From JBCDJG01 sp038748065 (GTDB lineage: Bacteria; Pseudomonadota; Gammaproteobacteria; Pseudomonadales; Halieaceae), in contig JBCDJG010000011.1 of the NCBI GenBank assembly GCA_038748065.1, forward strand, positions 1 to 64,000: 64,000 nt of DNA. The letters run 5' to 3'. This document shows, piece by piece, positions 7,610-16,578 of this stretch (within the stretch, counting starts at the first letter, position 1; every line of letters starts with the position of its first letter). A model generated the notes under the pieces. That model had not been told where the DNA came from and did not search any database. It saw nothing but the letters and a program-made list of their open reading frames with translations. The translations under genes and the position numbers were made by a program.

Positions 7610-7978
7610 TCACGCTGCCAGCCTCTCTTGGCTCTCTGCTTTCAGGCCCTTAATAGTCAGGGCTTGTGGCTTTCCTGTTCGGTTGAATTCGTTGATGCGC
7701 TGGATGGCGACTGTCCGCACGGTGTCGTAATCGACGTCGATAAGTTCACAGATCGCCCGCAGTGCTGGACTGGGTTCTTGGAAGAATCTTTGCGCGTTGT
7801 TAATGATCATCTGCCGCTTAGTGGATTTCACATAGCTAACTGCCCCGCATGCATCTCGCAGCGCCATCAGCAAGACCGATGTCCACAGCTTTTGCTCCGG
7901 CGTTGATGGGATGGCGGGCGCTTCATCAAGAGGCGCGTATTCGCGGATCATCGCGGCATAGCCAGCACGATTCGGCAT
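7610..7978 (-). CDS. Hypothetical phage protein with a HTH-like C-terminus
   Basis: This 122-residue protein has the pattern of a small phage family I recall from packaging-gene neighbourhoods: an aromatic/helical start (PEQKLWTSVLLMALRDACG), a FFQEPSPALRAICELIDVD segment and a following helix resembling a helix-turn-helix. The start overlaps the end of the MuF-like gene by 31 bp, so they are translated from one message. The exact function is unknown. Confidence 0.65.
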   Translation of the reverse strand: MPNRAGYAAMIREYAPLDEAPAIPSTPEQKLWTSVLLMALRDACGAVSYVKSTKRQMIINNAQRFFQEPSPALRAICELIDVDYDTVRTVAIQRINEFNRTGKPQALTIKGLKAESQERLAA

Positions 7979-8880
7979 CGGCAGTTAACCTCGATTGGTG
8001 GCAAGTGAACTGGACCCAGCGGCGTCTGGAAGGGCTCATGAAGACCGCGACCAACGGGGTTTAGCCTAGAAATTGCGCGATGTGTGACCCTTACGCGTTC
8101 GTCTCTGGCATCACGCCAAAAGCGTCTGTAGCCATTGATCTGGCCTTGGCGGTCCAGCTCTTCCCAGGCTGTTTGTTGGGCGGCGTTGACCAGTCTCACT
8201 GCCTCAGTTCGGGCCGTGGTGTTGGCACGATGTTCAAACATGATGCGGCGCTGGCGGTTGGTCAGACGGTCGATGTCATCCTCTGAAATGCCGTTGGCCA
8301 GGTTGGCTCTCAGTACAGATCGTTGGCTAGCACTGAGGTTGCGTATGCGGTTGGCGGGCAGGGTGGTGTTGCCTGTCCGTAGTCCATCCACCAGGACGGC
8401 CCTGAAGGCGTCTAGGCTTCGTTGTTGATTGAATGACAGGCCGATATTCCTACCAACAAAACCAGCGATCAGTCGCGGGCTGTCACCTCTGCCTAGCATT
8501 GAATCTACGGTGACTCCCATTGCCTGACGCATGGCGCTCGTGAAGTCCCGCGTGATGCGGTAACGCAGGTTGTCCCTGATGACTGTGGCGCTTGTTGGCG
8601 GGGTGAAGCGGGGTTGTCCCAACGCTGTGGCCGCTGTAATTCCTACGATGGCGAAGGCTGGGCCGAAGACGGCGGCCAGTGCAGTGTCCAGATTGGCGGC
8701 TAATGTGTCCGTGGCGATGTCCAGTCCCAGGGTGATCGCTTCCTGGTTGCCGCTGGCGATGGCTTCAGCCAGTTGCTGCGTATCGAACTCCGCTCGCGTC
8801 AACTCGACGGCAGCTTTCAGGGCCTGGTAGATTTCCTCCTCAAACTGCGACAGCAGGCGCTCGTACTCGGCATCGTTCAT
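7948..8880 (-). CDS. Phage head morphogenesis protein (MuF / SPP1 gp7-like)
   Basis: The 310-residue protein ends in the MuF signature: TTARTEAVRLVN, WRDARDERVRVTH, then PLGPVHLPPIEVNCRCRIV, with the conserved histidine and paired cysteines. The N-terminal two thirds are helical and hydrophobic between about 70 and 95. MuF proteins are minor head proteins that associate with the portal and act in head assembly or DNA ejection. The gene overlaps the connector gene upstream by 4 bp and the small gene downstream by 31 bp. MuF usually sits directly after the portal; here several genes intervene. Confidence 0.88.
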   Translation of the reverse strand: MNDAEYERLLSQFEEEIYQALKAAVELTRAEFDTQQLAEAIASGNQEAITLGLDIATDTLAANLDTALAAVFGPAFAIVGITAATALGQPRFTPPTSATVIRDNLRYRITRDFTSAMRQAMGVTVDSMLGRGDSPRLIAGFVGRNIGLSFNQQRSLDAFRAVLVDGLRTGNTTLPANRIRNLSASQRSVLRANLANGISEDDIDRLTNRQRRIMFEHRANTTARTEAVRLVNAAQQTAWEELDRQGQINGYRRFWRDARDERVRVTHRAISRLNPVGRGLHEPFQTPLGPVHLPPIEVNCRCRIVLAMPR

Positions 8881-9311
8881 CTGATGGCCTTATCGACTTT
8901 GTCCTGGATGTCTGCGCGCAGCTCTGGCTCGTACTGCCACGCGGCGCGATCCAGGTACAGCGGGCCTACATCGTTTCCAGCGTCTGCCTTGGCTTGTGAT
9001 CTGGGGCCTAAGTTGTAAGCGCCCTCGTGCATCTGCACGTGATATTCAAAGCCATCGAGTTGGTAGCCTGGTCCAAGGCGGGATTCATCAACACCCACGG
9101 TGATCGTGATGCGCCGTGGCGTTTCCTTTTCGTCAAGGATGCGCAGGCTGTTTTCCAAGTAGCCGCCTTTAACTGGGGCATTCCTGGCCGCCTGCTCTGC
9201 GATCAGCTTTGCGTGATGGCGCATTGATTGTTTAGCAGCCTTTGGCACTTCGCGTTTGATGCCTTCGAGGTCTGCCAGTACGTTGTCAAGGCCAGTGATC
9301 TTGATGCTCAT
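8877..9311 (-). CDS. HK97 gp10-like connector/tail-completion protein
   Basis: The 144-residue protein starts SIKITGLDNVLADLEGIKREV and continues AKLIAEQAARNAPVKGGYLENSLRI, the typical gp10/gp22-like pattern in which a helix is followed by APVKTGxLxxSI. These small proteins join the head to a tail. It is coupled to both neighbours by 4-bp overlaps. Its presence implies that the packaged head accepts a tail, although no tail gene is seen in the element. Confidence 0.83.
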   Translation of the reverse strand: MSIKITGLDNVLADLEGIKREVPKAAKQSMRHHAKLIAEQAARNAPVKGGYLENSLRILDEKETPRRITITVGVDESRLGPGYQLDGFEYHVQMHEGAYNLGPRSQAKADAGNDVGPLYLDRAAWQYEPELRADIQDKVDKAIR

Positions 9312-9757
9312 ACGTGGAGCCTCGCCATGTGCTGAAAGCCTGGTTCCAGATACGGTCGAAGGATGTTCACCGCGTCAGCAGAGACGATCACGGATCGATT
9401 GTTGCGATAGACCGTGGTGGAAGCACCTACAGAGACACGGCGTAGCTCGCCCGTGCGATTCGTAGATGTGTTGGAAAGTGAAAAGTCAGCCTCTACCAAC
9501 TGCGCTTGTATCAAATCGGCTTGTGCCTTTGCGTCCAAGCTATCGAGCGTTGCCGAATCGAAGTACCGCGTGGTGACAACACCGCTGCCGAAGTCCAGAT
9601 CGAGTGCGCCAATGTTGAACCAGGCGTACACAAGTGCGTGTGACAAGTGTTCTGGCGTTGCAGCGGTTGCTGCTGTCAGTGCTGGCAGTGTGGCAAGTTC
9701 AGCCTGGAGGTTCTCCAGGGTTTCAAAAGAATTCGATCCGCGTACAAGTGTGGGCAT
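9308..9757 (-). CDS. Putative head-tail connector protein
   Basis: The ATG at 9757 is fixed by a strong AGGAGG five bases upstream; the frame extends further but without family-like sequence. The 149-residue product (MPTLVRGSNSFETLENLQAEL...) has an N-terminal helix, an FNIGALDLDF segment and a repeated beta pattern. Placement between the capsid and gp10 genes suggests an adaptor. I cannot name the family from sequence alone. Confidence 0.7.
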   Translation of the reverse strand: MPTLVRGSNSFETLENLQAELATLPALTAATAATPEHLSHALVYAWFNIGALDLDFGSGVVTTRYFDSATLDSLDAKAQADLIQAQLVEADFSLSNTSTNRTGELRRVSVGASTTVYRNNRSVIVSADAVNILRPYLEPGFQHMARLHV

Positions 9758-9778
9758 GGTGGCCTCCTGTCGGGAATG

Positions 9779-9798
9779 CGCGGCCCCGAAGGGCCGCG
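9779..9798 (-). terminator. Hairpin after the capsid gene
   Basis: CGCGGCCC and GGGCCGCG form a perfect 8-bp stem around a four-base loop, 18 bp after the capsid stop. No T-tract follows on the minus strand, so it is more likely a partial terminator or an mRNA-stabilising 3' structure that keeps capsid message in excess over downstream genes. Confidence 0.55.
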
Positions 9799-9816
9799 TA
9801 GTTATGGGTGAGTTGC

Positions 9817-10716
9817 TTAGGAAGCAATTACACCCTTGAGGCGGGCAGCCGCCCGTGGGTGTTTGATTACGATAGAGCTGTACCACTCGACGCGAGTGCG
9901 GTATGCGGGCTTGGCATCGATCTCGCCCAGATCGCGAACGCTCATCGGCTGGGTTTGGATGCCATGCAACGCGTCAGGGCCAAAGCGAACCGCGTAAATA
10001 GATGCCGTCTCGTTGTTTGAGCCCTGTTCTTCGTCGAAGCCCAGGATGTCAGCGCCGCTGGCGTCTTCCTCGACAATACCGATAGGGATGCCTTGGTAGG
10101 CGTCCACTTCGCGGCCAAAGAAGTCACGCGAGATGCTGAGCACGTTGCTATTGCGGGCCAGCTTGCGCACTTCACGGCGCATTGCCTTGTTCATCATCAG
10201 CATGCTCGGCGTACCGTTCACGCTGTCCACGAGAACGTCTAGCATATCCATGTCGAGAGCTGCGCCATTGGTGCCAGCCTCGATGACTTGGTTGCCGGTC
10301 AGACGGGTGTTGAGACCGTCGAATTCCAGCGGGTTGGTGCCGCTGTCACCATCGAAGAAAGTAGTCAGCCAGTTAAGGGTCAACGCTTTGGCCTTCATCG
10401 CGTCATGGACGGCGCGGGTGTCGTTGTCGCCCGTGCCCATGGCAATCTGTGCGACATCGAAGTCGCTGTCACCACCGATGATGGTCAGATTCTCAGTGAC
10501 AGGGTTCACCACGCCAGTGGATTCGGTGTAGCCTTGGTTGAAATCACGAAAAGCGATACCAGGCAGCGCAGTCTCGATGTTGTACTTGAAGGCCGAGCCT
10601 GCAACGTTTTGGAATTGCAGGCGCTCAAGCACAGGATTTTCACGGCTGAATATCTCAACAACGCCGCTTTGGAGGGGGGTCGGATTGAGCTTCGCCCATT
10701 CTGTGAGGGTTAACAT
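9817..10716 (-). CDS. Major capsid protein
   Basis: The 299-residue protein has the organisation of a phage major capsid protein: an N-terminal helix (TLTEWAKLNPTPLQSGVVEIF), a beta-rich E-loop-like region with LQFQNVAGSAFKYN, a central MLMMNKAMRREVRKLARNS and a terminal domain with YQGIPIGIV and AVRFGPDALHGIQTQP. The YQGIPIG and strand layout fit the HK97 fold. It is preceded by a proline-rich protein (possible scaffold) and followed by a stable hairpin. Its presence together with portal and terminase argues that the element builds its own heads. Confidence 0.88.
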   Translation of the reverse strand: MLTLTEWAKLNPTPLQSGVVEIFSRENPVLERLQFQNVAGSAFKYNIETALPGIAFRDFNQGYTESTGVVNPVTENLTIIGGDSDFDVAQIAMGTGDNDTRAVHDAMKAKALTLNWLTTFFDGDSGTNPLEFDGLNTRLTGNQVIEAGTNGAALDMDMLDVLVDSVNGTPSMLMMNKAMRREVRKLARNSNVLSISRDFFGREVDAYQGIPIGIVEEDASGADILGFDEEQGSNNETASIYAVRFGPDALHGIQTQPMSVRDLGEIDAKPAYRTRVEWYSSIVIKHPRAAARLKGVIAS

Positions 10717-10743
10717 TTGTTTCAGTCTCCTTTGGACAAAAAG

Positions 10744-11109
10744 TTACTGACCGTATCCACGTGCCATACGGGCAGTCGCGGGCAGGTCGTCAAGGTTGGG
10801 TTCAACGGGCGTGACAGTCGGCTTGCCGCTGTCGGTTTCTGGTACGGTCGGTGCGCCCGTTGAAAATGCGCCAGACTTTTGTGCAGTGGCGAACCACTTG
10901 ATCTGCGCTACTGGGTCCGTGTCAGGGATCGTGCCGCGCAAGTGCTCCGGGACTTGTGATAACAGCGCTTCCGCTGTCTCCTTCAAATCGGGTTGGGCCA
11001 GTTGCACAGGCTCGGGCGTAGCCGGTGCCACTGGGGCTGGCTGTGCTGGCGCTGGAGTTGCTTCCGGCTTGGGGGTTTCGGTCGGTGTGACTTCTTCAGT
11101 CATGGTCAT
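10744..11109 (-). CDS. Pro/Ala-rich protein, possible scaffold
   Basis: The 121-residue product has a low-complexity N-terminal half of alternating Pro, Ala, Thr and Glu, and a second half containing LKETAEALLSQVPEHLRGTIPDTDPVAQ-type helical sequence. It lies directly upstream of the capsid gene, the usual place for a scaffolding protein. The role is inferred from position and composition. Confidence 0.6.
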   Translation of the reverse strand: MTMTEEVTPTETPKPEATPAPAQPAPVAPATPEPVQLAQPDLKETAEALLSQVPEHLRGTIPDTDPVAQIKWFATAQKSGAFSTGAPTVPETDSGKPTVTPVEPNLDDLPATARMARGYGQ

Positions 11110-11124
11110 GGTCTATTCCTTGGG

Positions 11125-11406
11125 TTAGGTGCAAGTGACGTTGAAAACGGCAGAAGGGCTTGACGGTTCAATCTCGATTGAAAGGCAGTCGCCTTCGAAA
11201 ATCTTGGCTTGCGGGTCACTCAGGTTGATGGTTCCATCAACTACGTCTTCGTACCCGCCCTCAATGTGCGTCTGAATGCGGATGGTCAGTTGGCCGCTGC
11301 CGGAAACCAGAGAAGCGCTGACTTGGTGCTTAACAATTCCGCGCCTTGGTTGCAGGTAGGTGGTTCCTGATACAGCTACCGCGCGTCGTTTGCGCAACTC
11401 GCTCAT
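11125..11406 (-). CDS. Small beta-rich hypothetical phage protein
   Basis: This 93-residue protein (MSELRKRRAVAVSGTTYL...) is predicted to be mostly beta strand, with alternating hydrophobic residues from about 25 to 93. It lies between the portal and the proline-rich gene. Capsid decoration or stabilisation would be a reasonable guess, but I recognise no family. Confidence 0.6.
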   Translation of the reverse strand: MSELRKRRAVAVSGTTYLQPRRGIVKHQVSASLVSGSGQLTIRIQTHIEGGYEDVVDGTINLSDPQAKIFEGDCLSIEIEPSSPSAVFNVTCT

Positions 11407-11416
11407 TGGTTTTTCC

Positions 11417-12715
11417 TCATAGTTGAATCAAAAGGTTGTCGGACTCTTCCTTTCGCCTTACCAGTTCCTGGTAGGCGGATTCGCGAGTGGGGTAGCCGTC
11501 AGGGTTCTCTGATCGCAGCACATCCACGGGGCTCCACATGCCGAGCTCTTGCTTCGTGCGGGCGTTGGAAAGGCGCTCGCTCTCAGCTTGAAATTCCTGC
11601 AACTCGGCGAAATCGACAGTTACCGTTGTGTCAGCTGGAATTGATCCAGGCTGATGGGTATTGGCTACTGCCTTGATCACCTCGAATAAGCGCTTCTCGT
11701 ATGTACGCCACAAGCTGATGTCATCCTGGCGGGCTTCGTGAAGGTCAATCTGCTCAATGTGCTTAGCTGCGCCTGACTCGCTGCGACGATCTAGGTCAAA
11801 CACATCGCTCGATAAATCGTTGCTGCTTGCGGTTTGTCGCATCACAAACTCGATAGCCTGCAAGATGTCTTCTATAGGACTGTTGGGCGCGGCGTAATCG
11901 AACGTGGCACCTTCTGGCAGCGTGATGGCTCGATCTGGGCCGGTCTGAAGTGCTTCGCCAGCGTTCACGCCTGTGGCCCAGGCTTGGCCGTGGGCTTGCA
12001 GTTCGACAGAACGCCAGAGATTGGAGAGGGCCACGTTGACGGCTTCCTGTGCTTCCAGGAGGTCATCGCCACCAGGCAAGAAAAACTGATCGTCTGGCAG
12101 GTTGTCGAACAGCGGTACAAAGGGCAGCAAACTATATGGGTTCTCGTTGCCCTTGTTGCCGGTCAGCGCGATGGGGTGCCCCTGGTAGTTCCTTCTGGAG
12201 TACCCCGTGGCGCTCCAGTCTGAATACTGTGTGTCTGTGTCCTTGACTCCACGATGGGTGATGATCATCCGACTTGGGTCTTCGGGATCGCTATAGACCG
12301 CGTCAAGTATGTTGGGTGTGACCACCGATAGCGCTAATGTGTCTTGCTTCCAGCCAACTTGAAGTGCGGCTGTCTTATGCAGCTTCACCATTCGACTGGC
12401 TTTCTTCAAAACCACATCAACGTTGGCGGCCTTGTAGATGGCTTCAATCTGGGCCTGGTCACCGCCGTCAAAGGTGCGGCGCGGTGCTAAGCGATAGAGG
12501 TTCGCCCGCTTGTTGACGATTTTTTTCACCATGTTGACTTGGAAGATTCTGAAATCTTCAGGGCGCGACCAGCGTTGCTTGATCAACCGCAGCGTTTCTT
12601 ACGATTGCTGGTCTGCGTAGTATTTCTGCAACTTGTCAGCACGCTCTTTGCGTGACTGACTGGCGCGTACCAGCTCTAGAAAATTGGTATGTTCGGGTTT
12701 CTTCAAGCCCAGCAT
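11417..12715 (-). pseudogene. Portal protein gene with in-frame TAA at codon 39
   Basis: From the ATG at 12715, two bases after the terminase stop, the frame reads 38 codons (MLGLKKPEHTNFLELVRASQ..., ending YYADQQS), meets TAA at 12599-12601, and continues in the same frame with ETLRLIKQRWSRPEDFRIFQ and a 389-residue portal-like protein. The two parts together resemble a normal portal N-terminus, where a charged helix leads into the RWSRPxDF segment and VNxVKKIVNKRANLY. A truncated protein could begin at the in-frame TTG at 12586. The body contains PFVPLFDN, a helical stem and a C-terminal tail. The stop may be a nonsense mutation, a read error or a read-through site. Confidence 0.78.
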
Positions 12716-12717
12716 GG

Positions 12718-14373
12718 CTACCTCGGCATAGTGTGTGAGCCAACGTTGATCAGCTTGCGATCAATGAACAGCTCGAATGAATCAGGGTCGATCTGGCCTT
12801 TGCTCCTGTAGCCCTGATACAGCTTGTGAGCGGCCAGCATGGAACGGCAGGACTCGGCACAGGGCGGTACGTGATCGCCGCCGTTCAGCACGCACAGGGG
12901 CGCTACGTGCGCTTGCCCGTGGCAGTGGATGCCCTCGATTTCGTAGGGGTTCAGTAAGTCATCGCGCAGGCTGTACACGGCCCAGGCGAGCGAATACACG
13001 CGATCATCGTGACAGCCCTTAGCGCCACCGAACTTTGCATGTGTGCTCCCGCCGCTGGTGTTGTTGCTGATCGAATACTCAAAGTTACTCAGCTCTTCAT
13101 ACAGTCCTTTGAAATCAGGGTGTATATGCAAGCGCCCCTCGCTGGCAGCGTTGAAAAGTGCGGTAAAGGCGTTGGACTGGCGGTCGCTTGTCGCGTTGAC
13201 GGTTTCGCTGTCGAAATCCTGGTCGGCGCACCAAGCGGCGATGTCCTGCGAGTTGTACGCTTCAATCGTGCAGCGGGTCATGCTGAAGTCTTTGGCGTAA
13301 GCAGAGAAATTGCGTTTGATGCCACCCGCGTTGCTGAACGCAACCTTTGCAGAGTCGAGCACGTAGTAGTGCTCCTCTTCGCCAATCAGCACTTTGAGCA
13401 CAGCCGTGGTGATGGTTTGATCGCCGTGCAGTGAGAAGCCATAGGCGCGATCCAAGCCACCGCCCACCACATGGCCGCGTCCATCTGCGATTGATTCAGT
13501 ATCTAGGCGATAGAAGTCTTTGCACTTGTCGAGAACGGCGGGCGGGAAGAGGGAGCTTTGGCTCGATTGCCAGAGATTAAGGTGCTGCTGTGCAAACTCT
13601 GCTGGCAGCATTTGCGCCGCACGGCTTCTCAGCGCTTCCTGCTTGATCCAGTGCGGTGCTTCAAGACAAGCGTGGTGCAAGTCGGCATAAAAGATGTGAG
13701 AGTAGAACAGGCTCTCATCTTCACCGCGCTGGGCGATGTTATAGAGCGAGTAAAGCGGGCTGGATTTTGGGCCAACGGTAGAATCGACTAGCGTCAGGCC
13801 ATCGTCTGTGTCCACAGTGGCTGAAGCTAGCGCCTGGTAGGCCTCATCGTTCTTTGCCGCGTGAAGCTCGCTGCACTGAGCGATAGATAGCTTCTTGCCA
13901 TAGAGGGCCGCAGGGTTCGCAGAGTAGCCCTGTATGACGCTGTGGAGCTTGTCATACATGATCTTGTCGCCCTGGACCTTGATGGCTCCAGACTTCACGA
14001 GATGCGCCATATACGGCGTCTGCTTCAGGATCGTGGCAACGGTCTTAAAGGCTGTATCGACCGTCTGCTTCTCGCTGTTGGCAATTATGCCGACTGTCTG
14101 AGTCTGGCGAGTCAGGAACCGCCAGCAGATGATCAGTGCAGAAACTAGGGTCTTGCCGTGGCGGCGTGGCCAACAGAAAACAATGGTGCGGTAGTCGCCG
14201 TCTAAGGCTTTGCGAATTTCGGATTCTTCGCGTGGGCCAGGGACGAAGGTTTCATAGCCACCTTTTGAAGAGGGGACTTGCGGTCGGGTATCAGCTAACC
14301 ACGCAAAGAAGCCTTCCGAAGTCGGAATGCGCCAGAGTTTGATCTGTTCGGGTGTGAATGTCGCGGTGGACAA
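12718..14373 (-). CDS. Phage terminase large subunit
   Basis: The 551-residue protein packages DNA into the head. Its ATPase domain has a Walker A box at CWPRRHGKT (67-75) and a Walker-B-like segment LSIAQCSELHAA. The C-terminal nuclease shows the acidic pattern GGGLDRAYG and HDDRVYSLAWAVY. The last 90 residues add a Cys/His-rich stretch (HCHGQAHVAPLC, VPPCAESC) that could bind a metal and is unusual for the family. It is the first gene of the minus-strand head operon; no small terminase is obvious next to it. The portal ATG follows its TAG after two bases. Confidence 0.92.
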   Translation of the reverse strand: MSTATFTPEQIKLWRIPTSEGFFAWLADTRPQVPSSKGGYETFVPGPREESEIRKALDGDYRTIVFCWPRRHGKTLVSALIICWRFLTRQTQTVGIIANSEKQTVDTAFKTVATILKQTPYMAHLVKSGAIKVQGDKIMYDKLHSVIQGYSANPAALYGKKLSIAQCSELHAAKNDEAYQALASATVDTDDGLTLVDSTVGPKSSPLYSLYNIAQRGEDESLFYSHIFYADLHHACLEAPHWIKQEALRSRAAQMLPAEFAQQHLNLWQSSQSSLFPPAVLDKCKDFYRLDTESIADGRGHVVGGGLDRAYGFSLHGDQTITTAVLKVLIGEEEHYYVLDSAKVAFSNAGGIKRNFSAYAKDFSMTRCTIEAYNSQDIAAWCADQDFDSETVNATSDRQSNAFTALFNAASEGRLHIHPDFKGLYEELSNFEYSISNNTSGGSTHAKFGGAKGCHDDRVYSLAWAVYSLRDDLLNPYEIEGIHCHGQAHVAPLCVLNGGDHVPPCAESCRSMLAAHKLYQGYRSKGQIDPDSFELFIDRKLINVGSHTMPR

Positions 14374-14439
14374 GTGGTCGCCTCAATACGTGTGTGGATT
14401 TCCTCCCGTAGTAAGTAGTCGGTATTGAGTGGTAAGATA

Positions 14440-14466
14440 TGTAGTGACAAATATATTATCACTACA
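14440..14466. promoter_or_regulatory. Perfect inverted repeat before the methyltransferase cassette
   Basis: TGTAGTGA (14440-14447) and TCACTACA (14459-14466) form a perfect 8-bp inverted repeat around an 11-bp A/T-rich spacer that itself contains the palindrome AATATATT. It lies about 19 bp before the chosen start of the small first gene. The layout suits an operator that keeps the nuclease-methyltransferase under control, as C-boxes do in restriction-modification loci. Confidence 0.65.
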
Positions 14467-14484
14467 TTCTGGGGGTTGTCAACA

Positions 14485-14802
14485 GTGTTTGTACGCCGCA
14501 GAGGTTGCCGGTTGCAAGTTATGGAAAGTTACAGGGATCAACAGGGCGAGCCGCGTAATAGATCGCTCGGAACTTTGAGCGCTTTCGATGATAAGGTTCC
14601 CTCAGAGATCAAGGATCGTTTTTCCAAAGCAGAACTTGATGAATTGAGGTTAATTGTTCAACGGACTAGGAGCGAATTACTCGCGGAAAGCTGGTCTATA
14701 CTGCTCAGCCTGTCGGAGAGGCTTCAATCTCATCAGATTCGTGCTGATGATTTGGATAGAGCTGATCTATATCGAGCAATCCAAGTGATCAAGGATTTGT
14801 AA
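14485..14802 (+). CDS. Small partner protein of the methyltransferase-nuclease
   Basis: I place the start at the GTG at 14485, after GGGGG, because the longer frame would run through the inverted repeat. The 105-residue product begins VFVRRRGCRLQVMESYRDQ, a pattern like the short N-terminal domain of IS1634/IS4-type transposases, and then has a charged helical region to the end. Its TAA overlaps the ATG of the methyltransferase, so the two are translationally coupled. It could be a controller, a specificity or a regulatory subunit; no helix-turn-helix is convincing. Base composition is more A+T-rich than in the head genes. Confidence 0.7.
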   Translation: MFVRRRGCRLQVMESYRDQQGEPRNRSLGTLSAFDDKVPSEIKDRFSKAELDELRLIVQRTRSELLAESWSILLSLSERLQSHQIRADDLDRADLYRAIQVIKDL

Positions 14803-16526
14803 TGTCGAAGCTGTTCTTTGGAGATAACTTAGAAATCCTCCGTAAGCACGTGGAGCAATCCACAGTAGACCTTGTCTACTTGGACCCGCCATTCAACTCC
14901 AAAGCCAACTACAATATTTTGTTCAAGGCGCCTTCAGGAGGGGATTCTCAGGCGCAAATAGAAGCGTTTGAAGATACGTGGCACTGGAACGCGACTGCTG
15001 AGCTGGCGTTTGATGATGTCATGCAAAGTGGAAATACTTCTGCATTTGAGATGCTCAGTTCGGTGCGTTCATTTCTAGGTGAGAATGACATGATGGCTTA
15101 TCTCACAATGATGACTGTGCGCCTCATAGAGCTTCACCGTGTTCTAAAGGATACTGGAAGTATCTATCTTCATTGTGATCCTACTGCTAGCCATTATCTT
15201 AAGATTATGATGGATAGTATTTTTGGCGCTCAGAACTTTCGGAATGAAATAATTTGGCGGCGTACTGGCTCGCACAATTCCACCAAGAGATATGGCCCCA
15301 TCCACGACGTAGTGTTGTTCTACACCAAGAGCGGTAACTACGTATGGAACAAGCTAACTCGGCCGTATATGCAAGGTCATGTTGATAAGGCTTTCAGGTT
15401 CGAAGACGGTCAATATCGCACAAACTATTCAGGGAATATCTTGACTGGTTCCGGTACCCGAAACGGAATTTCGGGCAAGCCCTGGCGGGGCTTTGATCCA
15501 ACAAAAAAGGGAAGACACTGGGCTTTGCCAAGCAAACTTCTGGAGGGTTTATCAGACGATCTTTCTTCTTTATCGCAGCACGAAAAGATGGACTACCTGT
15601 ACGAGAAAGGCCTGATTACGATCAAAGAAGGTGACGAGTGGCCCAGATACCAGCGAATAATAACCAGCGATGAGGGTCAATACCTTCCAGACATTTGGGC
15701 TTATCAGCCGTATACAGAAGGAACTGTTTTTAACAGCGACGATGGTGTTGATGCCGATGTTCGGTGGATGGGCACTAAGGATTCAGAGCGACTCGGATAC
15801 CCTACTCAAAAGCCCCTTGGGTTGTTGAGTCGAATTATTTCCACGTCCAGTGAGCCAGGCGATGTAGTCCTAGACCCATTCTGCGGATGTGGAACAGCCA
15901 TTCATGCCGCGGAAAAACAGGGCAGACAGTGGATTGGAATTGACGTAACTCATTTGGCGATCACTCTTATCGAGAAGCGAATGCGTGATGCGTTTCCTTC
16001 TATTGAATATGAGGTGGAGGGTTCACCTCGGACAGTGGAGGGTGCTCAAGACTTAGCTGACAGAGATAAATATCAGTTTGAATGGTGGGCTCTTTCTCTG
16101 ATTGGAGCAATGCCATTCAAAGGTAAAAAGAAAGGCTCTGATGGCGGTATAGATGGAATTTTGTACTTTAGGCCAGAGGGCTTATCTGGCAAGCCTAAGA
16201 AGGCGATTGTTTCGGTCAAAGGAGGAAAGAATGTTGGCGTGTCGATGATAAGAGACCTCTTGGGTACTGTAGAGAACGACAAAGATGCCGAGATAGGGAT
16301 ATTTATTTGTTTAGCTGAACCCACTTCCCATATGAGTAAAGAAGCTGTGAAATCAGGCTTTTACCAGAACACTAGCTGGGGAAAAGTACCGAGAATCCAA
16401 ATGTTCACTATCGACGATCTACTCAACCAAGGAAAGGCCCCGCAAATCCCCGCTCTTGACCCAACCATGTTCAAGAAGGCTCAGGCAGAGATCGACGAGA
16501 TGCAGTCGGATTTCTTTAATCCCTAG
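14802..16526 (+). CDS. DNA methyltransferase fused to Mrr-like nuclease domain
   Basis: The 574-residue protein combines two activities. Residues 1-410 form a beta-class amino-methyltransferase: the catalytic DPPF is at 28-31 and the AdoMet motif DPFCGCG begins at 358, so motif IV precedes motif I as in type III Mod subunits. Residues about 425-545 resemble a restriction endonuclease of the Mrr/PD-(D/E)xK type: QFEWWALSLIGA, SDGGIDG (D447, D451) and AIVSVKGG (K473). The usual Glu or Gln before the lysine is a serine. Such one-protein methylate-and-cut enzymes act in restriction or phage exclusion. It lies at the edge of the element, opposite in strand to the head genes, and looks like cargo. 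Confidence 0.88.
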   Translation: MSKLFFGDNLEILRKHVEQSTVDLVYLDPPFNSKANYNILFKAPSGGDSQAQIEAFEDTWHWNATAELAFDDVMQSGNTSAFEMLSSVRSFLGENDMMAYLTMMTVRLIELHRVLKDTGSIYLHCDPTASHYLKIMMDSIFGAQNFRNEIIWRRTGSHNSTKRYGPIHDVVLFYTKSGNYVWNKLTRPYMQGHVDKAFRFEDGQYRTNYSGNILTGSGTRNGISGKPWRGFDPTKKGRHWALPSKLLEGLSDDLSSLSQHEKMDYLYEKGLITIKEGDEWPRYQRIITSDEGQYLPDIWAYQPYTEGTVFNSDDGVDADVRWMGTKDSERLGYPTQKPLGLLSRIISTSSEPGDVVLDPFCGCGTAIHAAEKQGRQWIGIDVTHLAITLIEKRMRDAFPSIEYEVEGSPRTVEGAQDLADRDKYQFEWWALSLIGAMPFKGKKKGSDGGIDGILYFRPEGLSGKPKKAIVSVKGGKNVGVSMIRDLLGTVENDKDAEIGIFICLAEPTSHMSKEAVKSGFYQNTSWGKVPRIQMFTIDDLLNQGKAPQIPALDPTMFKKAQAEIDEMQSDFFNP

Positions 16527-16578
16527 AGCAAAACGGTTTGCTTAGAGACGGATGGTGTTCTACAAAGGAGTTATATTG

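Noticed and set aside
9779..9798. Strong rho-independent terminator after the capsid gene
   Set aside because: The stem is good but there is no T-tract on either strand, so I list it only as a partial terminator or stabiliser.
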